This document shows positions 1-11,150 of a DNA stretch of 64,000 nucleotides, piece after piece. The position numbers and the translations under genes were made by a program. Positions within the stretch are counted from its first letter, which is position 1. Each line of letters starts with the position of its first letter. This stretch comes from Asparagus officinalis (taxonomy: Eukaryota; Streptophyta; Magnoliopsida; Asparagales; Asparagaceae): NCBI RefSeq assembly GCF_001876935.1, contig NC_033798.1:93884151-93948150 (forward strand), written 5' to 3'. The notes under the pieces are model-generated. The model had not been told where the DNA came from and made no database searches. It was given only the letters and a program-made list of their open reading frames with translations.

Positions 1-9
1 ATATATATA

Positions 10-300
10 TATATAGTGATATATATATATATATATATATATGTTTTTGGTTTTATAGTTTTCGGGCTTATATATGAAACAAATGCATAGAATTGGAAAA
101 TACTATTTTGTTTCATGCTTATATGTTTATATTATGTAATTTCATATTTATAAACATGAAAGCCAAAACTATATATATATATATAGTGATATATATATAT
201 ATATATATGTTTTTGGTTTTATAGTTTTCGGGCTTATATATGAAACAAATGCATAGAATTGGAAAATACTATTTTGTTTCATGCTTATATGTTTATATAT
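10..300 (+). repeat. 166-bp tandem duplication with TA microsatellite inside the LTR
   Basis: The segment from the (TA)n run through 'ttttcgggcttatatatg' and the following 70 bp occurs twice, with the TTCGGGC motif at 61 and 227, a period of 166 bp. The solo LTR at 47881-48000 has only one copy, so the duplication arose in this copy. TA runs lie at each copy start. Confidence 0.8.
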
Positions 301-700
301 GATTTCATCTTTAACAAGCTTATATTTAATAAAATCATATTTAGTGTTTTGAATATATTGCATAGAATATGCAATTTTGTGAAAATATTATATTCTTAGT
401 TTGTAGACTTGAATATCAGTTTATACATGTTTTACTAAGTCTATAAAAACATTTCACAAAGTTTCAAAAGTTGGTTTATGTCAAAACATCAAAATTCAAG
501 TATATCATATTTTCATGTTTTGGACTATTTTGTAAAATAATGATATTTTTCAGAAGTCCTTTTTCGAAACCAGTCGTTGTAGCATGTTTATTATCATGTC
601 TACAATCATTCCCCAAAGTTTTACATTTTTTGGAATTTATTTGATATTTTTAAACAGGGTTTTAAAATCAGCAAAACAGTTTTTGAATATGTCAGATTTC

Positions 701-931
701 GGTCGACCGCACCGGTCGACCGATCCTGAATTCATGTGTTCACTGGGCGACAGAGAGTCTGTCGGTCGACCGGTCCGGTCGACCGAAAAACTCCATCGGT
801 CGACCGCACCGGTCGACCGACGATGTCTCTGTTTGTTTCTTCATTTTTCAAACCTGCTCACGGTCGACCGGATTTTCCGTCGGTCGACCGAATTCCTTCT
901 TTCGGTCGACCGAACGTTCTGTCGGTCGACC
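701..931. promoter_or_regulatory. Cluster of ten GGTCGACC palindromes in LTR U3
   Basis: Perfect GGTCGACC octamers begin at 701, 714, 764, 777, 798, 811, 862, 882, 904 and 924. The first six form three close pairs whose flanks are mutually inverted (for example TCGGTCGACCG, 3-bp spacer, CGGTCGACCGA at 797-821), so each pair is also a potential hairpin. The solo relative at 47405-47521 keeps five perfect copies and one variant. The last octamer ends 98 bp before the TATA box at 1029. Function is unknown; the placement suggests an upstream promoter element or structured U3 RNA. Confidence 0.75.
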
Positions 932-1028
932 ACCAATAGAGCCGTTGGTTCTAACGGCTATTTCTGAGCTGGTTTTTCTGGGGCTTTTTGGACTTTTGCT
1001 TGGGGTTTTGGCTGAGTTTTGGAGTGGG

Positions 1029-1036
1029 TATAAATA
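1029..1036 (+). promoter_or_regulatory. Probable LTR TATA box
   Basis: TATAAATA in a GC-flanked context (gtgggTATAAATAcccc), the best core-promoter match in this LTR. The solo relative has TATATATA on the minus strand at 47299-47306 at the corresponding place. Confidence 0.6.
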
Positions 1037-1797
1037 CCCCATTGCTGTCATCTTTCAACTCACCGAGAGAATGTTTTAAAATAGTTTAACAAGGGTTTAA
1101 ACTTGTTTAGTGTTTGTTTAAGTTTGTTTTAAGAAGCTTTTAAGCATTTGAGTGTTTCGGTTTTTGTGATTCAATTCAACAAGAGCTTGAGGAGATCATC
1201 TATTGGTGTTTGGGCATCCAACTCTTCTCCCTCCACTCTTGATATATTGAGAAGTTTTCTAAACTCTATTTCTAGCTCTTTTATATATTTGATTATCATT
1301 GTTATTAAGCTAGAACTACATTGAGTTTAGTTTTGATTTATATCTCTTTGTTCACACACAACCTTTTGAGCTTATTGTATTTACATTCATAGTATAATTT
1401 GGGGTTGTGGGTTTGTGACTAAGAGTTGTACTTAATTGAGTTCTCACCTTGTTTAGAGAACAATCAATTGATTTATATTGTGCTTAATTGTGAGGATTCA
1501 CTTGTAATACACTTGTACACCGAGAGAAGTGTGTGGTGAGAGACGGGGTCGAATCCAAGAGGAGTGGCGTCGGTTGACGTGCCCAGGGAGAGGTTGTAAC
1601 CGAGCACTTGAGGAGGAGGACACGGGCTAGGACCAACACTTAGTGTGTGAGGTGTGATTACATAGTGATTGTATTGTGAGGTGTAAACGTTGTTCGGGTG
1701 AACGTAGAAAACCCGGTTGTGATAGTGGAGATCTCCTCGAGGTGAGGAGCGGGGACGTAGGTCGTGGGGACCGAACCTCGTAAACATATCGTTTTGT

Positions 1798-4005
1798 TTG
1801 TTCAAATGCATTACATCCTCTGAGCAATGTATGACATGTAAGATAAAATCAAGGGATGATAAAATTTCATGTGTAATTTTTGTTGTTTATGCTTTTAATG
1901 ATATGGAAGGCAGGAAAGCTCTATGGATAGATCTGTTATTTTTCAAGCAAAGTGTTAATTACCCCTGGATTATTGGTGGAGATTTTAATGCCATTATCAG
2001 TACTGAGGAGAAATTAGGGGATGCTCTTGTTAATGATTCAGAAACTAAAGATTTTCAAAAATTTATATCAACATGTCAACTGCTGCACCTAAAATCTATT
2101 GGATGCTATTTTACCTGGAATAATAAGCAGGATGCTATCTCAAGAATCTGGATTAGGCTTGACAGAGTTCTAGTGAATGAAGAATGGATTCAAAATTATA
2201 ACTCCAGCCAAGTGGATTTCCTAACTCCTATTTGTTCTGATCGCTCTCCTGCACTCTTAACAATAGGAGATGAGGTTATTGAAGGGAAAAGACCTTTCAG
2301 ATTTTTCAATATGTAGGTAAATAACCCTGAGTTCATCCCAGTTGTTAGAAATGTTTGGGAACAAAATATCAGAGGATTCTATATGTATAAGCTTCATGCC
2401 AAACTCAAGAATCTTAAGCAGGCTTTGAAAGAATTAAACAAAAAGCACTTCATGCACATAAGTAAGCAAGTGTCTAGAGCTAAAAGTGAGCTTTCTGATA
2501 TCCAAAATCATTTGAATAATGATCTCTTCAATCAAGACCTGATAAGGAAAGAAAAGGAATGCTTAGACAAATATACCAAACTTTTGGACCGTGAAACTTG
2601 ATTTTACAGACAAAAGGCTAACATCAAATGGGGTCTTTATGGTGACAAATGTTCAAAAATTTTTCACTCCATTATGAAGGCCAAAAGGAACCAGAACAGA
2701 GTGTTATCACTTTATGCTGAGAATGGTGATTGGATTACTGATTTTTTTGATATAATTGTAGAGTTCACTAGTTATTATGAAAACATTCTTGGTATTGCTA
2801 CTCCTACTATCACTCTTGATCGTAGGGTGATATCTAATGGGCATGTTTTATCTCAAGCTCAAGGCAACACACTGAGCTCTCCAGTTTCTAGAACAGAAAT
2901 AAGGCAAGCAGTTTTCTCTATGCCAAATGACAAAGCCCCTGGACCTGATGGGTACAATGCATTCTTCTTCAAAGCTGCATGGAAAGCGATTGATGAGGAT
3001 GTCTATCTTGCTATAGAGGAATTCTTCAATTCTGGTAATCTGCTTGGCACTTATAATTCAACATCTATTATCCTTGTGCCAAAAATTCTCAATCCTAAGT
3101 CCCCTTCTGACTGTAGACCAATCTCATGTTGTAACTATGTTTACAAAATCATCTCAAAAATTATTGCTAACAGAGTTCAAAAGGTAATGAGGTATTTGAT
3201 AAATGATGGACAAAGTGTATTTATCAAAGGAAGGTCTATATCAAGTAACATTCTTTTAGGCCATGAGCTTATAAAGCAGTATGGTAGGAAGCTTACTTCT
3301 CCTAGAGCTACTCTCAACATAGACCTACGTAAAGCTTTTGACACCATAAGTTGGGACTTCATCAAATCCATGATATTTGGATTATGCTTTCCTAAAAAGT
3401 TGATTTTGTGGATTATGGAATATATCTCCACACCTAAATTCTCCATCTCTCTAAATGGTGCTCTTCATGGATACTTTAAGGGGGCTAGAGGTTTAAGACA
3501 AGGAGATCCCCTTTCACCTTATCTCTTTATGCTTGGAATGGAATACCTATCAAGAAAACTAAACACACTCACAACTGATAGGTTGTTCAGATTTCATCCT
3601 AAGTGCACCAGATTAATAATCACACATCTATTCTTTGTTGATGACTTTCTTTTATTTACATGAGCTGACATGTATTCAAAAGCAAAACTCCATGATTGCC
3701 TTCAGGAATTCAGTAGGGTCTCTGGATTGGAAATTAACCCCAACAAGTGTTTTGTTTATATTAGTGGCACTGAAGAAAATGTGAAGCATCAGATTTGTAA
3801 TTTTCTGAATTTCTCTGAAGGGGTATTACCAGTCAGATATCTAAGTATGCCTCTAATCTCAAAAAGATTGACGTGCCTAGACTGCTCCTCTTTGATCAGG
3901 AAAATAACAGATCAGTTCGATAACTGGAAAAAGGGAAATAATTTATCGTATGCTGGTAGGTTACAACTCATTAAATCAGTCATCCTTGGAGTGCAAATAT
4001 TCTAG
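1798..4005 (+). pseudogene. LINE ORF2 remnant: endonuclease C-terminus and reverse transcriptase
   Basis: 1798-2316 encodes the C-terminal part of the AP-type endonuclease (motifs GGDFNAI, SRIWIRLDRVLVNEEW, SDRSPALL), which nicks the genomic target. A short stop-separated helical linker follows (2383-2601). 2674-3663 carries the non-LTR reverse transcriptase, with DKAPGPDGYN, RPISCCNYVYKIISK, LRKAFDTISWDF, GLRQGDPLSPYLF and the catalytic FVDD (usual family form FADD) near 3640-3651. 3670-4005 continues the thumb region after a stop at about 3661. Stops at about 2314, 2599, 3661 and 4003 make it non-functional. The product would have primed reverse transcription at the target site. Confidence 0.9.
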
Positions 4006-4925
4006 ACTAGCAACTACATTCTACCTATGAAAATTCTGGAAATAATTGATAGCTTATGCTCTGATTTTCTTTGGAACCGTAATGTGCATTTGGTATCTTG
4101 GGAGATGATCTGCAAGGATAAAAAGCAGCGTGGTCTTGGAATTTTTTCAGCAAAATTCTAGAATTTGGCAGCTGCAGCTAAGCTTATTTGGATGATTCAT
4201 TTTAAGAAGGATATTTTTTGGATTAAATAGGTTCATGGCAACTATTTACAACACTACAACATTTGGCAAGTTCAATCAAGGGTGAATAATTTTTGGATGT
4301 GGAAACAACTTCTAAGAGTGAGAGACAAGCTAATTGGAAAATTTGGAAGTGTGATCAACCTCCAAAATGCTATTAGTAACTGCTGCTCTGGAGATAAAGT
4401 TTAAATCTCTTCTATATATAAAGAGTTGGTTCATCAATCTCCTCAAGTGCCTTGGTCAAATACTGTTTGGGGTGGCTAGCACTATCCTAAACATTCCTTC
4501 ATATTATGCTTAGCCATATATTCAAGTCTGTTAACCAAAGACAGATTATGTCGCATGACAATTCTAGATACAAATGCTTGTTTTCTATGTTGTAATCACC
4601 AAGAAGAAACCAGTTTCCATCTTATCTTCGAATGTCAGTACTCTGATGTGGTGTGGAATAAAGTTATGTAATGGCTGAAATTCAGTTAGAGGTCATGCAG
4701 TTGGGAGCATGTCGTTAGCTGGTATAGTTCAAGACTAAACGGTGTTGGTTATATGAAGAAATTGAAGAGGTTGGCTTTATCAGTGACCGTATACATAATA
4801 TGGAAGGAAAGAAATTTGCGCATTTTCTAGACTAAAGCTAGGCCTCCTGAAGTTCTTATCAGGTGCATAAAGGTTGCCATCTTCTCAAAGATTTTAAATC
4901 ATAATGTTCCTTGTTGATATGATCT
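4006..4925 (+). pseudogene. LINE ORF2 3' part: RVT zinc-binding domain, heavily stopped
   Basis: After the stop at 4003-4005 the sequence still follows the family consensus. A thumb-like stretch is followed at about 4440-4900 by remnants of the cysteine/histidine zf-RVT domain typical of plant LINEs (compare 20030-20460), now with several stops and shifts. It is clearly older than the 14.8-kb copy. The remaining bases to 5019 are the 3' UTR and A-tail. Confidence 0.75.
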
Positions 4926-5019
4926 GTTGAACTTCAGACTAAGGTCTGGTTTGCTTTGATATACATATATTTCATATTTTGGGAGATGAATAAAAGTTTA
5001 ATTCATTGACCAAAAAAAC

Positions 5020-5500
5020 CTATAGTAGGATGTTCGTTGGTTTGTCGTCCAATGACCCACTTAAAATTTATGGGAAAAAAGTAAGTTTTGTTGATAAATC
5101 TAGGAGAACTGCGATTTATAAAAATAGAGCTAATATTCAATGGAAGAACTGCAATTTATAAAAACTAAACCTGATATAAAGGTTGAAGGATTCTGAAGTT
5201 AGAATCTCGGTAAATTAAATTAAATGGGTTAATCATACTGCTTTCTAAAGAGCATTAGGTTCTGAGTAGGGTTAAGACTGCTTGCATTCAAGTATATGAC
5301 TACTCCGCTACCTTTACAGTCAGTCATTCTATATTTTTGATAAATGTAGAGAAAATGGATTTGAAGCTTAGTTTTGGATTCCCAGTAGCTAGGCAAAGTA
5401 TTGGAGCTCTATATGCCTCATTTCCTAATTTATTGATGTAAATCTTTAGTAACTTGTATATTTAAATGATAGAACTGCAACTAAACAATTGTGTTTTAGT
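5020..5500. other. Intergenic or intronic sequence; one exon-like segment
   Basis: AT-rich unique-looking DNA. 5038-5070 reads open and is followed by a good splice-donor-like GTAAGT at 5071 (frame: MFVGLSSNDPLKIYGKK from 5031). With no homology recognised this may be chance. Nothing else could be supported. Confidence 0.25.
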
Positions 5501-6225
5501 TTTTTTTTTTTGGTCAATGAAAAGAGATTTTATTCATTACCAAATGTAGAAATAGGGTACATCATGATACTCAAAATGTGAGATATCCACATTATGATAC
5601 AGGAACAAAGAACCTATCTATTTACAGGTTACAAAACTTGCTTCAGGAGTTTAAAATCTTCCGAATGATCACTGTTGAGAATAATTGACAGAACATCAAT
5701 TTTTATGTCTCTGATCAATTGCTCAACACTCTTACTGATTTGGCCAAAAATCCTTGCATTTCTTTCTCTCCATACACTATAAACAGTCGCTGCCAATACC
5801 ATCCTCTTCACCTTATGCTTAAGTCCATTTCCCTTCAACCTGGTGTTATACCAGTTTAAAAGTATACACCAGTCACAAGACCTCCATTTAAAATGAATCC
5901 AATCCATAATTCCATTCCAAACATCTCTTGAAAAGCTGCAATCGAAGAATAAATGATTCCTACATTCAAGAACTGCATCAGAGCATAATTTGCATTGATT
6001 GATATTGATAATCCCCCTTTTCAGAAGTTTATCTTGAGTGAGAAGTCTATCATGAGCAGCTAACCAAAGAATAAAAGCATGTTTTGGAAAGCTCAGACAT
6101 TCCCAAACTGTATCACGCCATAGAACCTTATCTGTTGCTGGATACAGGGCATAATATAGGGCTGATAGCTTCAGATTTGAATTAGTATGACAGGAACTAA
6201 TCAGCTGCTTCATGTTTGATAAAAC
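5501..6225 (-). mobile_element. Short 5'-truncated LINE tail, antisense
   Basis: Starts on the plus strand with a T-run at 5500-5510 (the LINE A-tail in reverse) and contains one open frame, 5629-6213 minus, of 194 residues. That frame is the LINE ORF2 C-terminus: FPKHAFILWLAAHDRLLTQD, then NQCKLCSDAVLECRNHLFFDC, the Cys/His pattern of zf-RVT. It is the same family as the two sense LINEs. The open frame survives only as a fragment, with no reverse transcriptase or endonuclease. Clear TSDs were not found. Confidence 0.88.
5629..6213 (-). pseudogene. LINE ORF2 fragment, RVT zinc-binding domain
   Basis: This 194-codon open fragment aligns with residues at the C-terminus of the 14.8-kb LINE ORF2 (20000-20530). 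The putative zinc ligands are in CKLC and the downstream H..C of NHLFFDC. In intact LINEs this domain is thought to help template binding after the RT. As a 5'-truncated insertion it has no own promoter and is not expected to be expressed as a protein. Confidence 0.8.
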
Positions 6226-7814
6226 TTGAATGTTATTTTATTGCTATATTGGTGTCTTATTAGTTGGCCTGAAGGTCCTCAACATGCTTAACTCTTGCTT
6301 TTTTTTTAATCAAGGGCCTCTATATTTAAAGTCATTTTGACTTTTTTTGGATTTACAGACAACTGTCAGCGAGTTGCAAGAGGAGATTCAAGCTAGAAGT
6401 AAGCAATTCATGTTTTCATGTCAATATTTTGCATAGTTTATGGTCTTCACGTTAAACTTCTAGACCTCTCATAAAATCTTGTTTTTATAATTTGATCAAT
6501 TTTAAGTCTTGTGGAATATGTATCAATATGTGTCACAAGTTTGAGAATTTCTTGACAAGAACCCAAAGAATTTAATAATGAATGCATCATCTAATTTCTG
6601 GCCCTAACATGACAAGAACCCAAAGAATTTCTTAACAAACAGCTTCGAGAATATATCCAACTAATTGTTAACCATGAATTTATAACTAGGTTCCTTACAT
6701 TGTACGCCTATATTCACATCTAGAATCATTAGTTTTTTTGAATCTTTCTAATTGCTTACTACAAGATGTAATACTAACTTGCAAGATTTCTTCATAGATC
6801 TGATAGGAACACCCTAGTTTTAATCATATTCTGATTCTGATGATATTCCGGTTTCTGAAGGAAACGCATGTTAGTATGATGAATATGCGGAACAAAGTCT
6901 TATCTTTCAACTATTCATGTATTTATGACTTGGTTATTTGAGGCTTGGTTGGGATCAGTAGCTTAGCAATTACCTAGTCAGTCAATTGAAGTCTCTCTTT
7001 GATTCCTTACCAATTCTGTCTGAAAATTGAACCCTACAGTTTCACATCCTAAATTATGTAGAATTCTAACAGTTTAAGGCATCATGTTGCATTAGATTCT
7101 TCATCGGTAATTGGTTGCATATTTTTTTTTAAATTCTAAAGATTAGTAGAAGCCGCATTGTAGAAGGAACCTTGATTACTCGAAACAAGACAATTGTTTG
7201 TTAGTTATATTAACTTTTTTTTCTTTTTCTTGAGGAAGACTGAATAAAATTTTGAAAACATAACTTATTACATTCAATAGTATGCACTATATATATACAT
7301 CATGGCTTCTCTGTTCTGTTAGAGGATTGTTAGAAATTACACATTTTCAAGCTTCATAGTTCTTTAAACTAGGTCATACAGTTTCAGATCTCTATCAACC
7401 CTAGACTACTACTTTTAGTCGTAGTAATAACAATTTGTGGTGTTCCCTCTTGACTTTATGAATTTGGATAGCAATTCAAAAGAGGCTTCACATTTATTTA
7501 TTTATTCTGCAGTTCAAAAGCAATTTAAATTTTTTGTAATTTGCAATCGACTTTGACCAGTCTATATGCATCAATTCTATTTGGATAGCTGATGTGAGTA
7601 ACGTAATATGTCCTTACTCACTGATAGGGCTATAGATAACAAACTTTCCCCATCATAACTTCTATTAATTCAGTAACTACAGAAACTTCCATTTACCATC
7701 AAATATTACAGGCAAGATATCTACAGGTACCAACCAAATATAAGCAAGATACCTCAAGACTAATAACGGGAAATACTGAGCAGTAAGCACTTTGATTTGT
7801 TTACATCTCAAGTC
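6226..7814. other. Unannotated AT-rich stretch
   Basis: No gene or repeat could be supported. A segment at 6358-6400 is preceded by TTTACAG and followed by GTAAGC and reads TVSELQEEIQAR, a coiled-coil-like exon candidate. A second one, at 8251-8274, is preceded by TTTCAG and ends in an in-frame TAA (VIQELAK). They could be relic exons of a plus-strand gene, but both are very short. Confidence 0.25.
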
Positions 7815-8100
7815 CCACCAGAGAAACCAATTTCCTACACACATTACACACATGACAAAAGGATTCCTGGTAGCATTTGTAATGGCACCAGAACTTGAAA
7901 AGCTGGGCTCATTGTTGTAAGCTTCATTTGTTGAACCTCCTGGACTTCCTTTATTTTCCTGTCCTGGGGCTTGAACTCTTTTGAAGCTGTTCAGTCATCT
8001 TTACTGTAAAGTTCCATTAGAGCATCGTAACTCATAGTCTCAACTTGCGAGCCGTAGTAATCAATGAGCTTTGTATACAGTGAAGCACAACCTGCTTTTG
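7815..8100 (-). pseudogene. Unrecognised coding remnant, one frameshift
   Basis: On the minus strand 8100-7991 reads GCASLYTKLIDYYGSQVE and on to SYDALMELYSKDD before a TGA at 7991-7993. In the next frame, from 7991 down to about 7815, it continues as NSFKRVQAPGQENKGSPGG and a Ser/Asn-rich stretch ending NATRNPF. Amino-acid composition and the way the second frame starts where the first stops suggest one protein segment with a frameshift. An AG acceptor-like site lies just upstream (minus strand, about 8101). I do not recognise the family, and it is embedded in otherwise non-coding DNA. Confidence 0.4.
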
Positions 8101-8432
8101 ATACCAATTTGATGCAAACAGGTGCTTAATGGAGAATATTAGTAAGAATGTGATTCCTAGCAATCTAAATAGAACATGATTTCTTTTATGTTGCAAGTCT
8201 TCACGGTCTTTAAGAATGGAGCTAATTTGGTCTTCTTGTTATTGTTTCAGGTGATTCAAGAACTTGCAAAGTAAGACTTTCTGAACCAAGGGGAGAAAAC
8301 TACAAAAGAAACACAAAGTGAAAATGTATAAGCATTAAAAAGAAACTGAATCAGATGTAAAAGTCTTAAACAAACTAGTGCCAGAGCAACTTAAGCATGA
8401 CGCTATGTAACAACAAAATATTAACTTTTATG

Positions 8433-8646
8433 GGTTTGTATTTGTTGGATATTTTGGATCTCTAGTTTGTTGAATTGTTATATGCAATATTTGAAGTTTC
8501 TAGGTTTGTATTTGTTGGATATTTTGGATCTCTAGTTTGTTGAATTGTTATATGCAATATTTGAAGTTTCTACTTTATTTATTGTTTTTCTAGTTTGTTG
8601 AATTGTTATATGCAATATTTGAAGTTTCTACTTTATTTATTGTTTT
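8433..8646 (+). repeat. Exact 70-bp tandem duplication plus a 58-bp one
   Basis: 8433-8502 is repeated without change at 8503-8572 (period 70, match length 70). The segment from 8531 is then repeated at 8589 (period 58), covering CTAGTTTGTTGAATTG and the ATATGCAATATTTG block. Perfect identity and the exact 70-bp period match several other places in this window, pointing to an assembly artefact rather than a biological repeat. Confidence 0.85.
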
Positions 8647-9493
8647 GGTTAGTGGTGAATGAGTTTACAAAGTTTTATTGATGAATGATTTCGGTTATTT
8701 TTATGGTGATTATTAGGTAAACTATTGACATTACTACATTTGATATTTTAAGGTATTTTATCTATGTGCCAAGTTGGTTGGATAAGTGATATACTATTTG
8801 AGGCATTTATTTCCACCAATGTCCATGCAAACCTTATGTAATTTGAGTATATAATTTCTAAATTATCTTCGAGATACAATTTTAGTTTAGAAATAAGAAT
8901 TGTACTAGTTGGCAAACAACTCAATTGAAATTTTTAAAATTAAAATTCTAAAGTTTGTCAAACATGAATTTTAAATTAAATTCTGGAATTCAAATTTGGA
9001 TGTTTCCCAAACGAAGGAATTGAATTTTAAATTCTGGATTTCAAATTTCAGATTCCATTCTAGAATTTAAAATCAAATTCTCAAATCCAAATGCAACCTA
9101 AATGCGTTTTATAACCGGATTTAGCTTGTTGTAATTGTTGATCAAAAGCAACATAGATGTGTTGATTTTGTCTCATCAACTCGTCACTTTTCTTGAAAGC
9201 TATATTATAAGCACTACTACGTACCAGTATGAATTTCCAACCAATCTTTTTTATTCAAATATGTAAATCCTTCAGAAATAAAAGAATCTTCACTAGATTG
9301 ATACATATGATAGGCTTAAATAAATAACAATGTAAGCAAAACGCCACATTCTTGTCTGTACTATATTCTAACCAATGATACGTTTCAAACCAAGAAGGAT
9401 TAAACCTATGCCTTTTTCCATAATATTCTTTAAAACAATAAATAATGGTTTCGAGGTTGAAAAGGCCCTTTTAAAATACATGATCACGACACT
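8647..9493. other. Intergenic AT-rich sequence
   Basis: No coding signal. 8930-9100 is a run of short inverted and direct versions of GAATTTAAAATT / AAATTTGAATTC, which could be the remains of a MITE (the ending 'ccaaatgcaacctaaatgcg' resembles MITE termini), but no TSD was established. Confidence 0.3.
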
Positions 9494-9681
9494 TCATCTT
9501 GGATTCGGATGAAAGCCTGAAAATTTTGCTCGCGGTCTCGGATCTACTTGTGAAGGTCCTAGATCAAAATCACGTTCTTGTTGGAAGGCTGGGTGTATTG
9601 TTGCTTATTGGAGTTAGAACCACCACTACTTGCCTTTAAATTTTTGCCTTGAGTTTGACCCATTTTGAAGTCTAATTCCAT
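9494..9681 (-). pseudogene. Small coding-like remnant, one frameshift
   Basis: From an ATG at 9679-9681 the minus strand reads MELDFKMGQTQGKNLKASSG and a Ser/Asn/Gln-rich stretch to SNKNVIL, then hits TAG. Shifting frame at that place restores DFDLGPSQVDPRPRAKFSGF and ends HPNPR followed by TGA at 9494-9496. The two frames join smoothly, suggesting one small protein or the last exon of a larger gene with an indel. The family is not recognised, and no promoter or upstream exon was identified. Confidence 0.35.
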
Positions 9682-10029
9682 CTTATATCTAAACCAGATT
9701 ATTTGTAATAAACAATTAGTGTCAACGTATAGTTAATGAATTAAAAGAAATAAACTAATGTGCAATTAACATATTTAACTGTTATAATTTATGATTATGA
9801 AATAAATTGGGTAAGTAGTGAAATTCTTACCAAATTGAAGCAAAAGGAATTATCGCGAACTTTGGAACGCGAAAGAAATTGAAGTAGTACGCCTCACCTC
9901 TCCAAAATCAACAAACTAATAATTTTTTTTTTACAATGGGTTGCACAGCGAAGTTGATGAATTAGGTCATATAGGTTTTATGTGTAACGCTTTTTTTTTA
10001 ATTATGCCAGGAAAACGCAGACGGCTGCG
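9682..10029. other. Spacer before the solo LTR
   Basis: AT-rich DNA with no supported feature. The sequence just before the solo LTR and just after it joins into a short open stretch starting MPGKRRRL, which is probably chance. Confidence 0.3.
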
Positions 10030-10699
10030 GGAACTGTTAGTATTTGTTTGTAAAAAAACAAGATAGTCCCACATTGGAATTTTGAACATTCTTTTAGAGG
10101 TTTAAAAGCATTGAATGCTTATTTGGCTTTGAATAATGGATCAAAGTGTAGGCTTCTAAACCCGCGTGCGGGTAGCGCGAATAATGCGCGATTATTAGAC
10201 GCACTTAGCACTTAGCACGCACTTTGCACGCTTGCCGCTGCCGCTTAAATGTTCTATTTTTTATATATATAATTATATATTGAATATATTTTAATGTTAT
10301 TTCGAATTTTAAAAATTTATGAAAAGACAAGACTGTTGAAAAGTGGCTGTTTAATCCAAGGGGTGTTTTGAAAAGTTGTGACTGTTGGAAGCACATTTTC
10401 AAAACTATAAATAGTTTACGTTTTCAGATATCTATCAACAATTCTTTTTCTGAATCTTTTCTATCAAAAACTTCTGTAATATTACAAACTTGTTTCACAA
10501 CGAATTAAGGAAAATTCCAGATTTGCTTACTGGAATTTTCATTTTCTGTTGTATCCTGGGAAGAAAATTTGCATTAACCCGAAGCAACTTTGAATATCAA
10601 GTGGGGGCAAATATTTCTTTAAGGAAAGTGTTTCACGCCTCAGAATTTCTGTCTCCTTCAATATTAAAACTAACAATCTTAAAGAAATATCTCTGCTAC

Positions 10700-10741
<42 letters not shown>

Positions 10742-11150
10742 AATATATATATTTTTTAAAATGTTATTTTAAATTTTAAAAAAAAATTATTAAAAGACAA
10801 GTGACTGTTGAAAAGTGGTTGTTTGCTCCAAGGGGTGTTTTTGAAAAGTTGTGACGGTTGGAAGCACCTTTTCAAAACCTATAAATAGTTTATGTTTTCA
10901 GATATCTTTTTATAATTCTTTTCTGAATCTTTTCTATCAAAAACTATTGTAATATTACAAATTTGTTTCACAACGAATTAAGAAAAATTCCAGATTTGCT
11001 TACTGGAATTTTCATTTTCTGTTGTATCCTGGGAAGAAAATTTGCATTAACTCGAAGCAACTTTGAATATCAAGTGGGAAAAATATTTCTTTAAGGAAAG
11101 TGTTTCACGCCTCAGAATTTCTGTCTCCTTCAATTAAAACTAACAGGAAC
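10030..11150 (+). mobile_element. Solo LTR with 5-bp TSD (Copia-type)
   Basis: The LTR spans 10035-11145 (1111 bp), begins TGTTAGTATTTG and ends AACTAACA, and is flanked by GGAAC at 10030-10034 and 11146-11150. The orientation is taken from the 5' 'agatagtcccacattgg' motif common near the start of Copia LTRs and from a downstream TATAAATAG at 10407 and 10880. No internal region remains, so it is the product of LTR-LTR recombination. TG...CA ends and a perfect TSD make the boundaries firm; the lineage is inferred. Confidence 0.88.
10262..11140 (+). repeat. Internal ~450-bp tandem duplication within the solo LTR
   Basis: The block with TGAATATATT, AAAAGACAAG, the ACTGTTGAAAAGTGG segment, a TATAAATAGTTT box and the TGTTTCACGCCTCAGAATTT end occurs at about 10262-10680 and again at about 10700-11140. 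The LTR therefore has two promoter-like units. A (TA)n run at 10703-10740 marks the junction. Divergence between copies is a few percent, so this is a real older duplication, unlike the exact 70-bp ones. Confidence 0.8.

Larger units (their letters stand above)
1..1797 (+). mobile_element. SIRE-like Copia LTR, truncated at both ends
   Basis: This stretch is the reverse complement of most of the solo LTR at 46179-48340: it shares the AT-rich start, the GGTCGACC cluster, the TATA box and the GC-rich block near 1690-1780 (ending around the 'gaggttcgg' complement). It covers roughly the middle and right part of that 2.16-kb LTR in the sense orientation. The left end runs off the window. The right end stops at about 1797, where LINE sequence begins, and the remaining ~350 bp of LTR (ending in the CCCCCCTCTAGGGTC-type motif) is absent. 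The lineage name rests on the LTR start of its complete relative (TGTTGGCCTTCTTG, then TTTGATGATGATTTAC), which is known from SIRE/Maximus elements. Confidence 0.85.
1798..5019 (+). mobile_element. 5'-truncated LINE (L1-like), degenerate
   Basis: Begins inside the endonuclease domain and ends in a typical plant LINE tail (GATGAATAAAAGTTTAATTC..., short A-run at 5013-5019). It is the same family as the LINE at 14808-20894, whose 17250-20890 it parallels domain by domain. No TSD can be recognised at either side: the left flank is SIRE LTR and the right flank is unrelated, so one side was lost or the junction arose by illegitimate recombination. Confidence 0.88.

Noticed and set aside
584..1051. 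Overlapping ORFs across the GGTCGACC cluster
   Set aside because: Palindromic repeats translate without stops in several frames on both strands; no protein signal.
6358..8274. Plus-strand exons TVSELQEEIQAR (6358-6400) and VIQELAK (8251-8274)
   Set aside because: Splice-like borders and frames are suggestive, but they are too short and unsupported by homology to annotate as a gene.
10030..11150. Protein-coding gene with two promoters
   Set aside because: TG...CA ends and a perfect GGAAC duplication show it is a solo LTR with an internal duplication.
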